A DNA stretch of 64,000 nucleotides from Hyaloscypha bicolor E (taxonomy: Eukaryota; Ascomycota; Leotiomycetes; Helotiales; Hyaloscyphaceae). Shown here piece by piece: positions 1-10,222 of the stretch (position 1 is its first letter; each line of letters opens with the position of its first letter). The stretch spans positions 186,001 to 250,000 of the forward strand of contig NW_020194626.1 in the NCBI RefSeq assembly GCF_002865645.1, in the 5' to 3' direction. The notes below the pieces were generated by a model. That model made no database searches. It saw nothing but the letters and a program-made list of their open reading frames with translations, and had not been told where the DNA came from. The translations under genes and the position numbers were made by a program.

Positions 1-161
1 TACTTCCCAGAACCTAAACCGAAGATAAATAGTGCCTAAGCTCTTCCCTTGGAATTTCTTTCCTGGCTTCTTAAAACAATATCCAAGCAGACATGCACTC
101 TCGCAAGCCTCACTGAAAGGCATAACTCACTTATCCTCCACACAAAAGCATATCAACAAAC

Positions 162-518
162 ATGCCAGAACAGAAAAGGCCAAGACTCGGCGGGGATTAT
201 GTCAAACCGAAAGGTATTAAGGGGCTTCTCATCGCTAGAAGATACGAGGAAGCAATGCAGGGTCCGCACCCGAAGCCAGGGCAAGTGGAGTTGGACGAGG
301 TCAGAGAGCTCCAGGAGAAGTGCACTTAGTTCGAAAAGGACTTGTTAGCCTGTGGGAGGACAAGGAGGCGGAGCGGGAGGCCTTACAGCTGACGGGTATG
401 CATCTCAAGAGGCTGGAGAAGGAGGATCCGGATAACTCTGCTTGGAAGCCCGGGGAAGCCCGAGCACTTTGAGGCAATGCTGAAGCCTTATTGGATGCAG
501 CCTTGGGGGAAGCTGTGA
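162..518 (+). pseudogene. Degenerate small ORF, no recognised family
   Basis: An ATG at 162 opens a 55-codon frame (starts MPEQKRPRLGGDYV) that stops at 327-329. The text continues smoothly in another frame (VRKGLVSLWEDKEAEREA, then LTGMHLKRLEKEDPDNSAW), and a third frame gives a plausible tail KPEHFEAMLKPYWMQPWGKL before a TGA at 516-518. The charged, protein-like composition carried across three frames suggests a small gene broken by two indels. An unseen intron could explain one of the shifts. I do not recognise the family and cannot assign a function. Confidence 0.3.
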
Positions 519-566
519 GTGGTTGGTGGGGAATGGTGGACAGTAACAAGGTGCGGAACGCGGTGG

Positions 567-696
567 GTGTATATAGAGCGAGACTCCAAGGTGTAGTCGA
601 GTGACTTGTGTCAATGGAGACTGGGGGAGGAGAAGATAGATGGGGTATATATAGAGCGAGGCTTAAGGTGTAGTCGAGAGACTTATGCCATTGGAT
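567..696. repeat. Imperfect tandem duplication, about 52 bp x2
   Basis: Two similar segments lie at about 567-618 and 645-696. Each starts with a TATATAGAGCGAG block, followed by AAGGTGTAGTCGAG and ACTT. They differ by several substitutions, so the duplication is not recent. The rest of 519-1087 shows no gene. Confidence 0.6.
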
Positions 697-1087
697 GCAT
701 CCTTAACAACTGCAAGTTTATGTATTTCTGCATCGCGCCAGCCCCTCTGATCTTTGAGCTGGAAAGGTGAAGGGGAATCACGTTTTGATTCTGGCATTGT
801 ATGGGACAGCTTCCATAGTTCCCAGAGAAGTATAAGTACTGGAATTATCCTTCGAGCTTTCGTCCATCATTGCTCTCCTCACATCAGCATACTTTAGCAC
901 AAATAGTTTGGCTCAAGCAGACACAACTACCCACGTCCCACCCAGGCAAAACTTAGACAAGAGGAGAGCAAGCAAAGGAGGTATCACCATGACTCCATAG
1001 CAACCAAAGTGATCGTGGTGTAAAGTCCAACAGGACTCGAGTATCTATCGACAACAACTATTCGTCATTTCTACAGTACATAAATTA

Positions 1088-1816
1088 TTAATAGATTTTA
1101 GCTAGCCATGGAAGGCCATAACCCAAATCCTTCATCTCTGACAACTTTTTAGTGTAATACGAGAGTTCCACCTCCAACCCCCGCTTATTCAGAGCCTCTT
1201 CAACGGCAGCCTCGCGTCGTATCTCATCTTCTTCCCATCCCCCCCCACCATTTCGAGGTCAAGTCTAGCGTCCGCCTCTGGATCAGCACCACAAAGGATG
1301 AGAGTTCTTCTGTAAATGTTTCAGGATGAGGTGACCCAATTTCTCGTTGCGGGGAAAGCGTAGGCATGGTCTGGACTTCGCCGTCAGCCGACGCTTCAAG
1401 GAGACGCCGCAAGTCAGGATCAGTGTAAGGGCCATCATCACTGCGGGCAATTTTTGGAGACGCGGGACTTCGCCTCTTCATCAAGGATTCGTGCCGTCTC
1501 CGACAATCATCGGACTTTTGGATGGAAAATGGGCCTGCTGAATCTGATCCCAGTTCAGTCTTCGTGCTCGAGCCTCCATCCATGTCCGATCTTGTCGGGG
1601 GTCCCATGAACACTTTTTCATTGGCGCTGGAAGGTTGAATTCGGTTTTGATACGCACGCGGCGGAAGAGCGCCATTTCCGACTCTTCATCTTGCGGCTGA
1701 CGTCTTTTGGGGGGCTTTGGAGAGCGGGCATCGGCGGCTAGGAATCCTGTTGTTCCTGCAAGGTTGCGAGTGATTGGGGAAGGGGTAATGAACATAGGAG
1801 GTGCTTGAGGATTCAT
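1088..1816 (-). pseudogene. Myb/SANT-like gene with two frameshifts
   Basis: Read from ATG 1816 downwards. The protein opens MNPQAPPMFITPSPI and reaches a SANT-like block: WDPRQDRTW, RRLNWDQIQQAHFPSKSP, then DDCRRRHESLMKRRS. The last piece is in another frame, so one base appears to be missing near 1510-1520. A second shift lies at an eight-C run (1239-1246). After it the frame EEDEIRREAAVEEALNKRG leads to a natural end WLAKIY and stop at 1088-1090. Each segment joins well to the next, as expected for a short fungal Myb-like protein of about 240 residues. Either the gene is recently dead or the assembly has two single-base errors; the homopolymer makes the second credible for that site. No intron with proper splice sites repairs the first shift. 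Confidence 0.55.
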
Positions 1817-1914
1817 GATTACAGATAGCGTGCGTTTGTATACCATGTTATACTTTTGACTGTGATTTTTGTTTAGCAATGGCATAGATGAATGCTGTAA
1901 GATGATTGCGAGGA

Positions 1915-3175
1915 TTACCATTCGATGTCTTGGTTCGTGACGGCGTTTACCAGGTTGGCATCCCCGCATTTGGGACAATATGTGGTAAATACCTCAGGCC
2001 CCACTCTCTCTATACTGAACACCATACTCATTTCTGTGTGTTGCCCGGGTGTGAAGAAGGTTTCCCAGGGGGGGATGAGGTCGATAACCATCTTCGTTGC
2101 TGCGTCCTGAATTGCGAACGGTCCTTTTTTAGCTTTCTTAGCTCCAGAGCCAACGTTCTTGAAGTTGGCTCGAAGGAAAGATGTCAAAGCCCGGAGATTT
2201 GGGAGCAGGTTGAGCCGGGATAGAGAACTATAGAACTGGCCTCAGCTGATAAAACGAACTCTAAGAGGAAAGGCATGTGTCGGCCTATCGCATCTACTAC
2301 GTAGACTGGTTGCTGCCGCTCAAGTTGCCCTGGGATTCGGGTTATAACGTTTTGGAGATTAAGGACTATTTGGAATATTTGAATGTTCGTTTGGCCAGCA
2401 GGAGAATTAGTATCTGCTAATGAACTTTGTTTCTTCCAGCCTTCACTATCGTTCCTACTCATATCACTTTGCTGTCATATCTAGAAGCTGCTTTCCTTGC
2501 TGAATACCGCTATGAACAAGTCAGTTACACACTGTATAGTGGTCAAGGATCTTACATCGAAACTTTTTCAATTACCAACCCAATTCTCTGCATGCATCCA
2601 AAATACGAATCTTGCACTTTCCTAGCTAAGGCCATATGCCGCTGCTCGCTCCTCTTGGAATCAATCCTTGTCGCCGCACTGCAAATCCATCAGCATCGTC
2701 GCTCTCGTATACTCAACTCAGACTCGAAAGAACAACTTACAATCGCAGCGTCGTACGCGACATCTCAATACTCTCCGTATGTCCAACCAAATCCATCTTG
2801 AACTTCACTGAATCATCCCTCTTACATATTGCCCACTTAATCTTCATCCAGCCATCCCTAACTCTACTCCAGCTCCCGCCTTCACGTAAATGAGGCTGAT
2901 ACTTCCTGATTCGCTGCCAGAAACTATCGATGGTTGTCTGACACTGTGCAGCGGCTTGCTGTAACGCTATCACAGATTATCGCTACTGCGAATCGTCGAT
3001 TTCTAAGATTTTTACGCGGAGCAATGCGCTCTCGAGTGTACCTATGGAGTCGGGTGACCAGATCACGGTATTCGGACGAGGATTCTCCACTTTCTCGCAA
3101 GGCGTCTATGACGGTTGCTACGAGGGGGAGGGCAGAGATCAAGTCACCAGCAGAGAATCTGAAGCCAGCTGCCAT
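1915..3175 (-). pseudogene. Relic of fungal STAND N-terminal/ubiquitin-like gene
   Basis: ATG 3175 starts MAAGFRFSAGDLISALPL, typical of the PigL_N-type N-terminal domain of fungal STAND proteins. After about 45 codons the frame is lost near 3040. The next frame reads GTLESALLRVKILEIDDSQ and then meets TAG and TAA close together near 2980-2990. The match resumes with VIALQQAAAQCQTTIDSFWQ, KYQPHLREGG and KMDLVGHTESIE. Further down, ERQQPVYVVDAIGRHMPF and (other frame) FKNVGSGAKKAKKGPFAI and PPWETFFTPGQHTEMSMVF match the ubiquitin-like fold that follows this N-domain in many ascomycetes. A CPKCGD zinc-ribbon-like start is also visible. Several frameshifts and at least two stops make this a clear pseudogene. 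Known family members are thought to be immune-type or incompatibility receptors; the role of this one is inference. Confidence 0.75.
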
Positions 3176-3534
3176 GGTTGAAGTCCATGTTGCGACATTA
3201 GCATTCTGGTCAAGTTTGAAGGTTAGATGGAATGGGTGTGAAGAAGTGAAGAAGTTGAAGTGGAAGTTAGGTAATGTGACGAGGCTGTGGTGAACTGCAA
3301 GTGTGGTTGAGCAGCTGCGTGGGGAAGCAGGGGGCCGGACGTAGACACCATCAACTTGGATACCTTCTTAAATCAAGAGGTCTGTATCTGTATCACAATG
3401 TCCCAAAAATTAGTTGGCGAAGAAATGATCAAGCGAGCTCAGGGGAAGGAGAATAGGGCCTTCTGAAAGCGGAAAGGTCAGAAAGGCACGTGGTGTGTCT
3501 CAAATCCAATTCAGCTAAGCATGAATGATTTTAT
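3176..3534. other. Intergenic, no gene seen
   Basis: Lies upstream of the STAND relic. A CACGTG palindrome sits at 3487-3492. No coding signal or repeat was found apart from the start of the flanking target duplication at 3535. Confidence 0.5.
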
Positions 3535-3542
3535 CTCAATGC

Positions 3543-3998
3543 CACCACAAGCATGCACGCTTAGTCAGAAGGGCCATTTAACTGCCCTTCTTATTTTATT
3601 AATTAATAGCTCTTTTCTACTTTAACTTAGTAAAGGAGAGGGTATGGTCATTACCCAGGATTTAAACCTTTATTAGGCCAGCACCCGCCTCCGGTTAGTC
3701 GTGATACACCGAAATCCGGGCCGAAAGTCAATGTTTTTTATATTAACTTATCCGTATAGCCGTGACAATCAAGTTCTTACAATTTTATCGAGGGCATTCC
3801 TATAGACTGCGCATTAATTGATGTTGTTTTTAAGGGAACATAGGTGTGCTGGCTGTTAAAGAAAGTAATCGGGGTTTGATTTTCGGCCCAGATTTCGGTG
3901 TATCACAACTGGAGGTACGTGGCCAGGTCCTTATGTAGCGACCTTGGCTAAGCTGGTGAAGGAGAGTTAATGCTGACTAAGCGTGCATGTTTGTGGTG
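3543..3998. mobile_element. Non-autonomous DNA transposon (MITE), hAT-like
   Basis: Terminal inverted repeats of 26 bp with one mismatch lie at 3543-3568 and 3973-3998; the outer end reads CACCACAA and the inner part CATGCACGCTTAGTCAG. They are flanked by a perfect 8-bp direct repeat CTCAATGC at 3535-3542 and 3999-4006, which is a target-site duplication. An 8-bp duplication together with CA...TG ends fits the hAT superfamily. The 456-bp body has no ORF, so it would need a transposase in trans. A second pair of inverted repeats inside (3701-3726 and 3881-3906) makes the body partly foldback. The intact duplication and near-identical ends suggest a fairly recent insertion. Confidence 0.85.
3701..3906. 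repeat. Inner 26-bp inverted repeat pair within the MITE
   Basis: 3701-3726 and the reverse complement of 3881-3906 match at 25 of 26 positions (GTGATACACCGAAATC, then GGGCCGAAA). Similarity continues outwards more weakly through a CCTCC-GTT block on both arms. It could be the subterminal part of the foldback element or the ends of an older element nested in it. No target duplication was seen at this inner pair. Confidence 0.75.
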
Positions 3999-4293
3999 CT
4001 CAATGCGTTACAAGCATCTAAGCTCAAGTCAACATGCATATCACAGCAGATGACCCCGATTGGGGGACCTGATTTGAGATAGTAATCGATTTGTCACCAG
4101 TGATCTTTCTGGCTCCAATGGTGAGCGGCACTTCGTGCGGGGTCCAAACACGGAGATCCTGCGGTAAGGATGTATTTGGCATTGGCTGCCAAGCTTCCTG
4201 CATCATCATAGGTACCTTCCCTTCCCGACATGTAACAGTAGGTTGATCAATATTTCCCTCTCTCTCTTCCTTTTCTACCTTCATCAATCAAAT

Positions 4294-5797
4294 ATGGAGC
4301 TCCGAAATGACTTCCAGATTTACCTTGCGACGGTATCAACTCTGCTCCTAGGGGCCCAGGCTGCATCTTGCAACTTGAAGCCTTCGTATTCAACTCCGAT
4401 CGTTTCTAATGGGTGGCAAGCAAAGCTGGTGGCCAATGGATTGCAGTCACCGAGAGGTATATTGTTCGATAGCAAGGGTAATCTCCTCGTTGTGCAGCAA
4501 GGGGTTGGCATCGTCCACCTGGCATTCGACGATGGCGGGAGTACTTGCTTGGACGTATCCAAGAAGACCAATCTGATAACTTCAAGCAGTGTAAGTGGTA
4601 CAAAAGCTTCAGAAGAACTTCTTCTAATATCACATCAAGTTAAATCATGGAATTGCACTCTCTGCCGATGGCAAGACTCTATACGCGTCTGGCTCCAACT
4701 CTGTTTACTCCTGGTCCTACGACGCCTCGGCGGTGACAGTCAGCGACACGAATCAAACGTTAGTTACGGGCATGAGCAATGATGACCATACAACACGCAC
4801 ACTGTTGATGTCTACGAAAGAGCCTGGAATGTTGGTTGTGTCGAGAGGCAGTAACTCCAATATCGACCTTGAGGCTGAGGATATCAACACTGGACATTCG
4901 CAGATCAAAGCTTTCGATATCAGCAACCTCACGTCCACCGCCCAACCTTACGACTTCAAATCTAATGGACGATTGCTTGGGTGGGGCCTGCGGAATTCTG
5001 TGGGTGTGGCCGAGGAACCGTTGATGGGAGGGATATACAGCGTTGAGAATTCAGCAGATGAGATCGATCGAGATGGAGTCGATATACACCAGAACAATCC
5101 AGGAGAGGAGTTGAATTACCACGGATTCCTGAACTCGTCGACTGAGGACCAGGGCGGCAATTACGGGTATCCGTACTGTTTTGCCCTGTGGAATATAAGC
5201 ATACCAGAGCTGGGGACCATGAAAGTTGGAAGCCAGTTCGCGTTGACGCAGAATGCTACGATCAACGATACCTTCTGTAACAACGATCGGGTAGCTCCAC
5301 GATTAACGTTCTTCGCTCATATGGCCCCACTGGATATCAAGTTCCTGCCAAATGGAACAGAAGCTTTCGTCACGTTCCACGGAAGCTGGCAAGCTCTTCC
5401 CTTTCAGACCTCATATCTAAGCTCTACTGACGAATTTAGGGACCGCTCCGATCCAGTAGGATACAAACTCTCAACCGTCGCTTTCGCCGCCGGTTCCCCA
5501 GTCGCAGCTTCAGACAGCATAACTGCCGCAGTTGATATCATGGCAAACGCAGATAACTCAAACTGCCCAGATCAGTGTTTCAGACCTGTAGGCTTGGCGC
5601 TCGATTCGAAGGATCGAGTCTTCATGAGCTCGGGTTCAACGGGCGAGATTTATGTGTTGGCTAAAACAGGAGCAAGTGCAACGACCACGAGTGGAGGTGC
5701 GAATCCGTCACCGACGAAGAAGAGTGCGGGTGTGAAGTTAAAAGCTTTGGCCAGCACGTGGGGTTTCGTGGCTTTTGCTGTGGTTGCTTTCTTGTAA
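4294..5797 (+). CDS. GPI-anchored PQQ-type sugar dehydrogenase (AA12/sorbosone dehydrogenase-like)
   Basis: Two exons, 4294-4590 and 4640-5797, with a 49-bp GTAAGT..CAAG intron, give 484 residues. The upstream in-frame TTG is ignored because ATG 4294 starts a good signal peptide (MELRNDFQIYLATVSTLLL, cleavage after GAQA). The body is a six-bladed propeller of the soluble glucose/sorbosone dehydrogenase type. It shows an early LQSPRGILFD blade motif, LNHGIALSADGKTLYAS after the splice, GWGLRNSVGVA, a GGNYGYPYC stretch, and a late CPDQCFRPVGLALD. Fungal relatives include PQQ-dependent pyranose dehydrogenase of CAZy AA12, which oxidises sugars and can feed electrons to LPMOs. The C-terminus (KKSAGVKLKALASTWGFVAFAVV) is a Ser/Lys spacer plus hydrophobic tail, as in a GPI signal, so surface anchoring is inferred. 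No cytochrome or CBM domain is attached. Confidence 0.87.
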
Positions 5798-7301
5798 GAT
5801 TGTAGTACTGCTTGTTTTCATTTATTGGCTAGACCACACAGTCTGGAAATAGAGACGGACGGGAAGTATAGACGTCTCAGGAAATTGGCTCCAAAATGAG
5901 TATTGTTGCCTCGAAGGTGGTTCAAGTAAGCGCGTATAACTGAATGTTCCACATCCCCTGGAACATTTACAAATTATCCCGTTCCAGCTCTTTCTCACTC
6001 ACTCCACCTAGCGGGAGCTGCATCCATAGCAGTAACATTACTATTGGGCCATTCGCCTTAGAAAGTTTAGGAATACTCAAATTCCTCGTCTTTATCCTCT
6101 TCTTCCAATCCTATTATACTCTTGGAGGTAGCAATCGTACATTCTTCGTTGCACTCGTCTTCTTGGCCCGTGTCTGTTTCACACTCGCTTCTTCCTTCCT
6201 CTTCTTCGGCGTCAACTTCTCTAGAGTAGGAGGGGGAGCTCCTCGATTGTTCAGTGCCGACGCCAACGACCTATTTGACTCCTCAAGGCGTCGTCCCCCC
6301 AAACTTATCTCCATATTCCCCGGCTTGTAAGCATCAAAGAGTACAAATCTTTTTCCAGGACTCAGCTGTACATGGTCGAGATGGTGTTACCCCCACTGTC
6401 GGCGGCCCAGCGTTTTCACTTTGCCAGGATATCCCCGCTGTGTACTTCCTCGCTCTGGTTTCATTCCGAGTCACAATCAAACATCCGAATTCAGCGATTG
6501 TTTCGCCCTCCTGGTGTCTGTTTTCGTTTGTTTCTATACACCGTATCTTTTTCTTTTGTCTCGGAATATTTCTATCACTGATTGACTGTTCTCTCTCTCT
6601 CTCTCTCTCTCTCTCTATGTTCTCCTCCTCTTGTTGTATGGAGTTCGATGCTTTACGGGGTGTTCTGCTCTCTTCCGCCACACAGTCTCTGAGCACCATC
6701 GATACAGGAGTAGGACTCGAGCTCTCCTGGTAATGATTCTTTTTCAAATCGAGCATCAAAGATTGCGACCCCATAAGATGGAAGCGATATGTGTTCTTGG
6801 TCTGAAGCTGGAGAATTGTTGCGGGTGCGTTTTCACAACTTCTGTCTCGTTTTAAAATGTTCCTTTAGAAGGGCCAACCCGGTCATTTCCCTCGTCGCCC
6901 GACTTGTAAGTACTGAGTCTCTCGAGCAGGTCAACCGAAGTGTCAGCAACAGAGCTAGTTTTTTTCTCTCCCGGCCGTGCTCACAGTTTTACGATGATGC
7001 TCAAGACGTCACAAATCAATGTATCCAGGGATATGCTTAGTTTATGTTGGGATATTTAATCGAAATTAACCTCAAATCGAGGGAAGACCACTTGCGACGA
7101 ATGTGAGAAGTAATCGAGGTATTTAGTTGAAAGTCATTTATGATATCGGGTATACAGCTATCCTCTCTCACCGTGCGCCTATAAATCATTCCAACATCGA
7201 TCGCTCCCCCGATGTCTAACAAAAATCAACTCCACCAAAGACGGCTATACCAAACGTCCATAAACACCAACCGTAACTCCAGGACAAAGCACAACCCCTC
7301 A
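5798..7301. other. Long intergenic stretch with pyrimidine-rich tracts
   Basis: No ORF with protein-like composition or family resemblance was found on either strand. The stretch is rich in C/T runs and contains the (CT)13 microsatellite listed separately. It may hold the 3' end of the minus-strand membrane-protein gene and untranslated sequence of the dehydrogenase. Confidence 0.5.
6591..6616. repeat. (CT)13 microsatellite
   Basis: An uninterrupted run of 13 CT units, preceded by TT and followed by ATGTTC. It lies within a wider pyrimidine-rich region. Confidence 0.95.
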
Positions 7302-8799
7302 TCACCTCAACCCGGGAAACTCCTGATCCTTCCCATACCGCCCCAGATTCGTCCGACTCGAACCCGCACCATTCCTATTTGCCTCCAAATCCGGCATATA
7401 AGGCGGCGGGATGCTCCCATCCTCCCCTGCACTCGCCCCTCGAGACCCATTCGAGACAAGACCGTCTGCCATGTCCATCTCGTTTGCGTCATTGGGGAGG
7501 TAGAGATCTGACATTTCTAGTTCCTGGGCGTGGTTGCCAGTTGGTGAGGAGGGGAGGGAACGGGAATTGGGGAAAGGGTAGGCGGGGTTGGATGTGGGAG
7601 GTGTAAGGAGATGCGGAGGGAAGGGGAAGCCGCAGGTGATAGCGGAAGTGGGAGAGGAGGTTGATGATGATGATTGGGAAGTTGGATGGGAATTTCTATT
7701 TAGATTTGAAGGGAAGGGTATAGGCGAGGAATGGTTATTTATAGGCGATGAGTGGAACGAAGGTGCTGGTGAGGAAGAGGCCCGTGGTGAGAATTGAGAC
7801 GGCAGGTCTAAGTTGGGGCGTATGGGAGACGAGTGGAAGGATGGCGCTGGTGAGGAGGGAGGTAAGCGGACGGAAGGCGTGTGCTGGGAGCTGGAAGCAA
7901 CGCGCGTGATAAGCGAGGCAAGGTCGGAATATGAGCCCTTTCCTTTCATTTCTGCTTCGACGATGAGGCGGCTGACTTCAGATTTATGAGTGTAGTGGAA
8001 GCTTAAAATGCGCGGGACAGAGAGCGAGATGTTGAGGGTGTAGGTGAAGCTGATTCTTTTAGTGGAGGGTTCCGGGAGTGGCTTTGAGAGGTTTACATTA
8101 AGATCACCGTCATGGCGAAGTCGGTCTTGGGGAGACTGCAATAGACGTCTAGCTCTCCATAGGAACCATAGAGCCCATGGCCGAACCTGACCGTAGTAAA
8201 TCCTTCATGCGGGGAGTTTGGAGCATCGCCAGGATTCCCTGTATGTATTCATTAGAAGTTCTACTGATATTGATCGGGGTACTTGCAGTTTTCCCTGGTC
8301 AGCCCATCGCAGTCTGCCGGCACACCGGCGATTGAGTAAATTGAAAGGATCGCGATAGAGACTCCCATGAAGATGAGATCGCCGATTATGGAGACGATGA
8401 CATAGTAGGTTCTAACTGATTTGCGGCAGATGTGTAGGACCAGTAAACAAACGAGGGTATACAAGAGAACAAAAGCGGCCTGGAGGATTTGGTCAATGAG
8501 GCGGACTTTTTGAGGAAATGGGCCGCATACCATATTTTGAATAGCAACCATTCTGGCCGTAAGTCCCAGCCTATTTGCACTAACTGACCGGAGTTAGATG
8601 AAGTTTCAGGTGGAAGTAAAAGTCTTCTATTTCCACGAAAGAAAATCGGGAGTGTAGATTCTGGTAGCAGAGAGAGTAAAGGAGAAAATAGAAACGAACT
8701 AAGACGGATGAGGAAGCCATTTGTTCCTAGAATAACTGTGGTGCTTCCAACCTGGGACATACGGGCCCAGAACATGAAAGTAGCAAGTGTGATGGCCAT
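7302..8799 (-). CDS. Four-helix (MARVEL-like) membrane protein with long Ser/Pro tail
   Basis: Several short exons. The first likely begins at ATG 8799 (MAITLATFMFWARMSQVG, first helix). The core exon carries two helices: LQAAFVLLYTLVCLLVL and YYVIVSIIGDLIFMGVSIA, with the loop CDGLTREN. It then appears to splice by a GC donor (AAC T|GCAAGT, exon end 8287) to exon 8238-8097 (NPGDAPNSPHEGFTTVRFG, GELDVYCSLPKTDFAMTV). A GTAAAC intron leads to the last exon 8055-7302, which completes helix four (SFTYTLNISLSV) and runs into about 200 residues rich in Ser, Pro and Asn (repeated APSFHSSPI). Such proteins are common in Leotiomycetes and Sordariomycetes and their function is unknown. The join between the first and second exons is uncertain, and ATG 8551 is an alternative start. 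Confidence 0.6.
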
Positions 8800-9414
8800 G
8801 CTGAATAGCAGAGTAGTTCAGAATTGGCAGAGAGTATTTTGCAGTCCTCAGTGGACTTCAAGAGCTCCACAACAAGGCTGAGATGGGCAACTGAAATTTT
8901 GAAGCTTACAGCGTTCTACGCGACGACCGCAGAGCCCATCAATTTGTGATTTGAGACGCGTCAGCGAAATGGCTTTTCGAGGTGGAAGTGGTGTGTGTTA
9001 CACAAACACTCCTGCATCGCGTGGTCGATCTCATCGAATTGGCTCTTCGGCATGCACGTTGTGCCTAAAGAGGGCTGAGCCTTGCGAAATGCCCCTGTGA
9101 ATACAACGATAAATTGCCCAATCATGATTGATCAATCCAGACTTGTCGCATAGAGACTCGTACTGCGTCTCGTGATGTCCTGGTTTTGGTCATTTCTTAC
9201 TTGAGTCGGACGGGAGTTAGCCCGCACATGAGGACGAAAGAACGACCGAAGGTGATGGTACTCGTCCTTCCCAGAAAGTCGAGGTTAACTCTATCAATCC
9301 AGACAGAGAAGAGAAGTCGCTATCTTGGACTTAAATTGTTATTTCTGGTCAGTGACACTGGAAAGCTCTAGACACAACAATGAGCCCGAATATTTGAGTG
9401 CCCTATAGCCTGTG
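8800..9414. other. Intergenic, no gene seen
   Basis: Lies between the 5' end of the membrane-protein gene and the 3' end of the hydrolase relic. Nothing in any frame resembles a conserved protein, and no repeat was found. Confidence 0.5.
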
Positions 9415-10222
9415 CTTACCGAAGAGCGATGAACTCCTTTGGGAGGTCTTCATGTTCCACCCAAGCTTTGATGCCTCTGGTGAAAAAGTCTGGGTCTTGT
9501 AGGTCCTAAGCATGTCTCTTCCCGTCTACTTTGAAAGCCATGCTCTCAGGATTGCCCTTCCGAAGCTGCTTCCCTCTTTCGAGGCAATCTTTCTCCGCAT
9601 CGTCCATCGCATCTGCAACACATGTTCTAGTCATGACATTCTTATTCAGCCCTCTCCAAATTCTGGTATTGTCGCCCGGTTCTTTAGCCAGTTCGTTCGC
9701 CACTGTCTGGCCTGTCCGATATGTTGAAGCCACCTTCATATCAGCAAGCAATTCATTGCCAATCTGGACGCCCGACTTGTCACACCCACTGAAACCATGG
9801 TTTTGGAAGATATCGTAGAAACCAGCCACCCAAAGACAAAACGAGTCCATTTTCCCAAGCAATGAAGCTGCGCGGCCGAGGCCATGGTCTTCCGCTGCCG
9901 GACAAAAATAGTTCCCGGTCCCTGCCAGATCTGGATACTTCTGCTCCCAGAGACATACCAATAATATCAGCCTTGCCGCTTTTGGCATGCTTGGTGAGGA
10001 GATCTGCAAGTAAAGCTGCAGCGTCGGGAATAATACCGAAGGGAATATTGACCGAAGATGGTCGGCTATGAGCTAGAAGGTTGGGAACTAGCAAATGCTA
10101 CCAGGGAGGTGGGTGGATACGAGGTCCCATCTGCGATGCGAGGAGAAAACACGATGGAGAAGAAGAAGAGTGCGCGAGGTGTGGGGACTCACGGCCTTGA
10201 AACAGAGTGTTGGAAAGGACAT
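9415..10222 (-). pseudogene. Alpha/beta hydrolase pseudogene
   Basis: Start ATG 10222 (MSFPTLCFKAVSPHT) is followed by SRTLLLLHRVFSSHRRWD, which resembles the family's LLLLHGFPSSSxxW strand and oxyanion region but with HG changed to HR. After a frameshift, LLVPNLLAHSRPSSVNIPFG and the nucleophile elbow ADIIGMSLGA (G-x-S-x-G) follow. The match then moves between frames: KYPDLAGTG in one, SGSGRPWPRP and GGWFLRYLPKPWF in another, CDKSGVQIGNELLADMKVA in a third. Near the end, GKRHA is followed by TAG where the family would have Trp, then DLQDPDFFTRGIKAWVEHE and a natural stop near 9415-9417. At least three indels and one nonsense change are present, so no functional enzyme is made. Confidence 0.8.
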
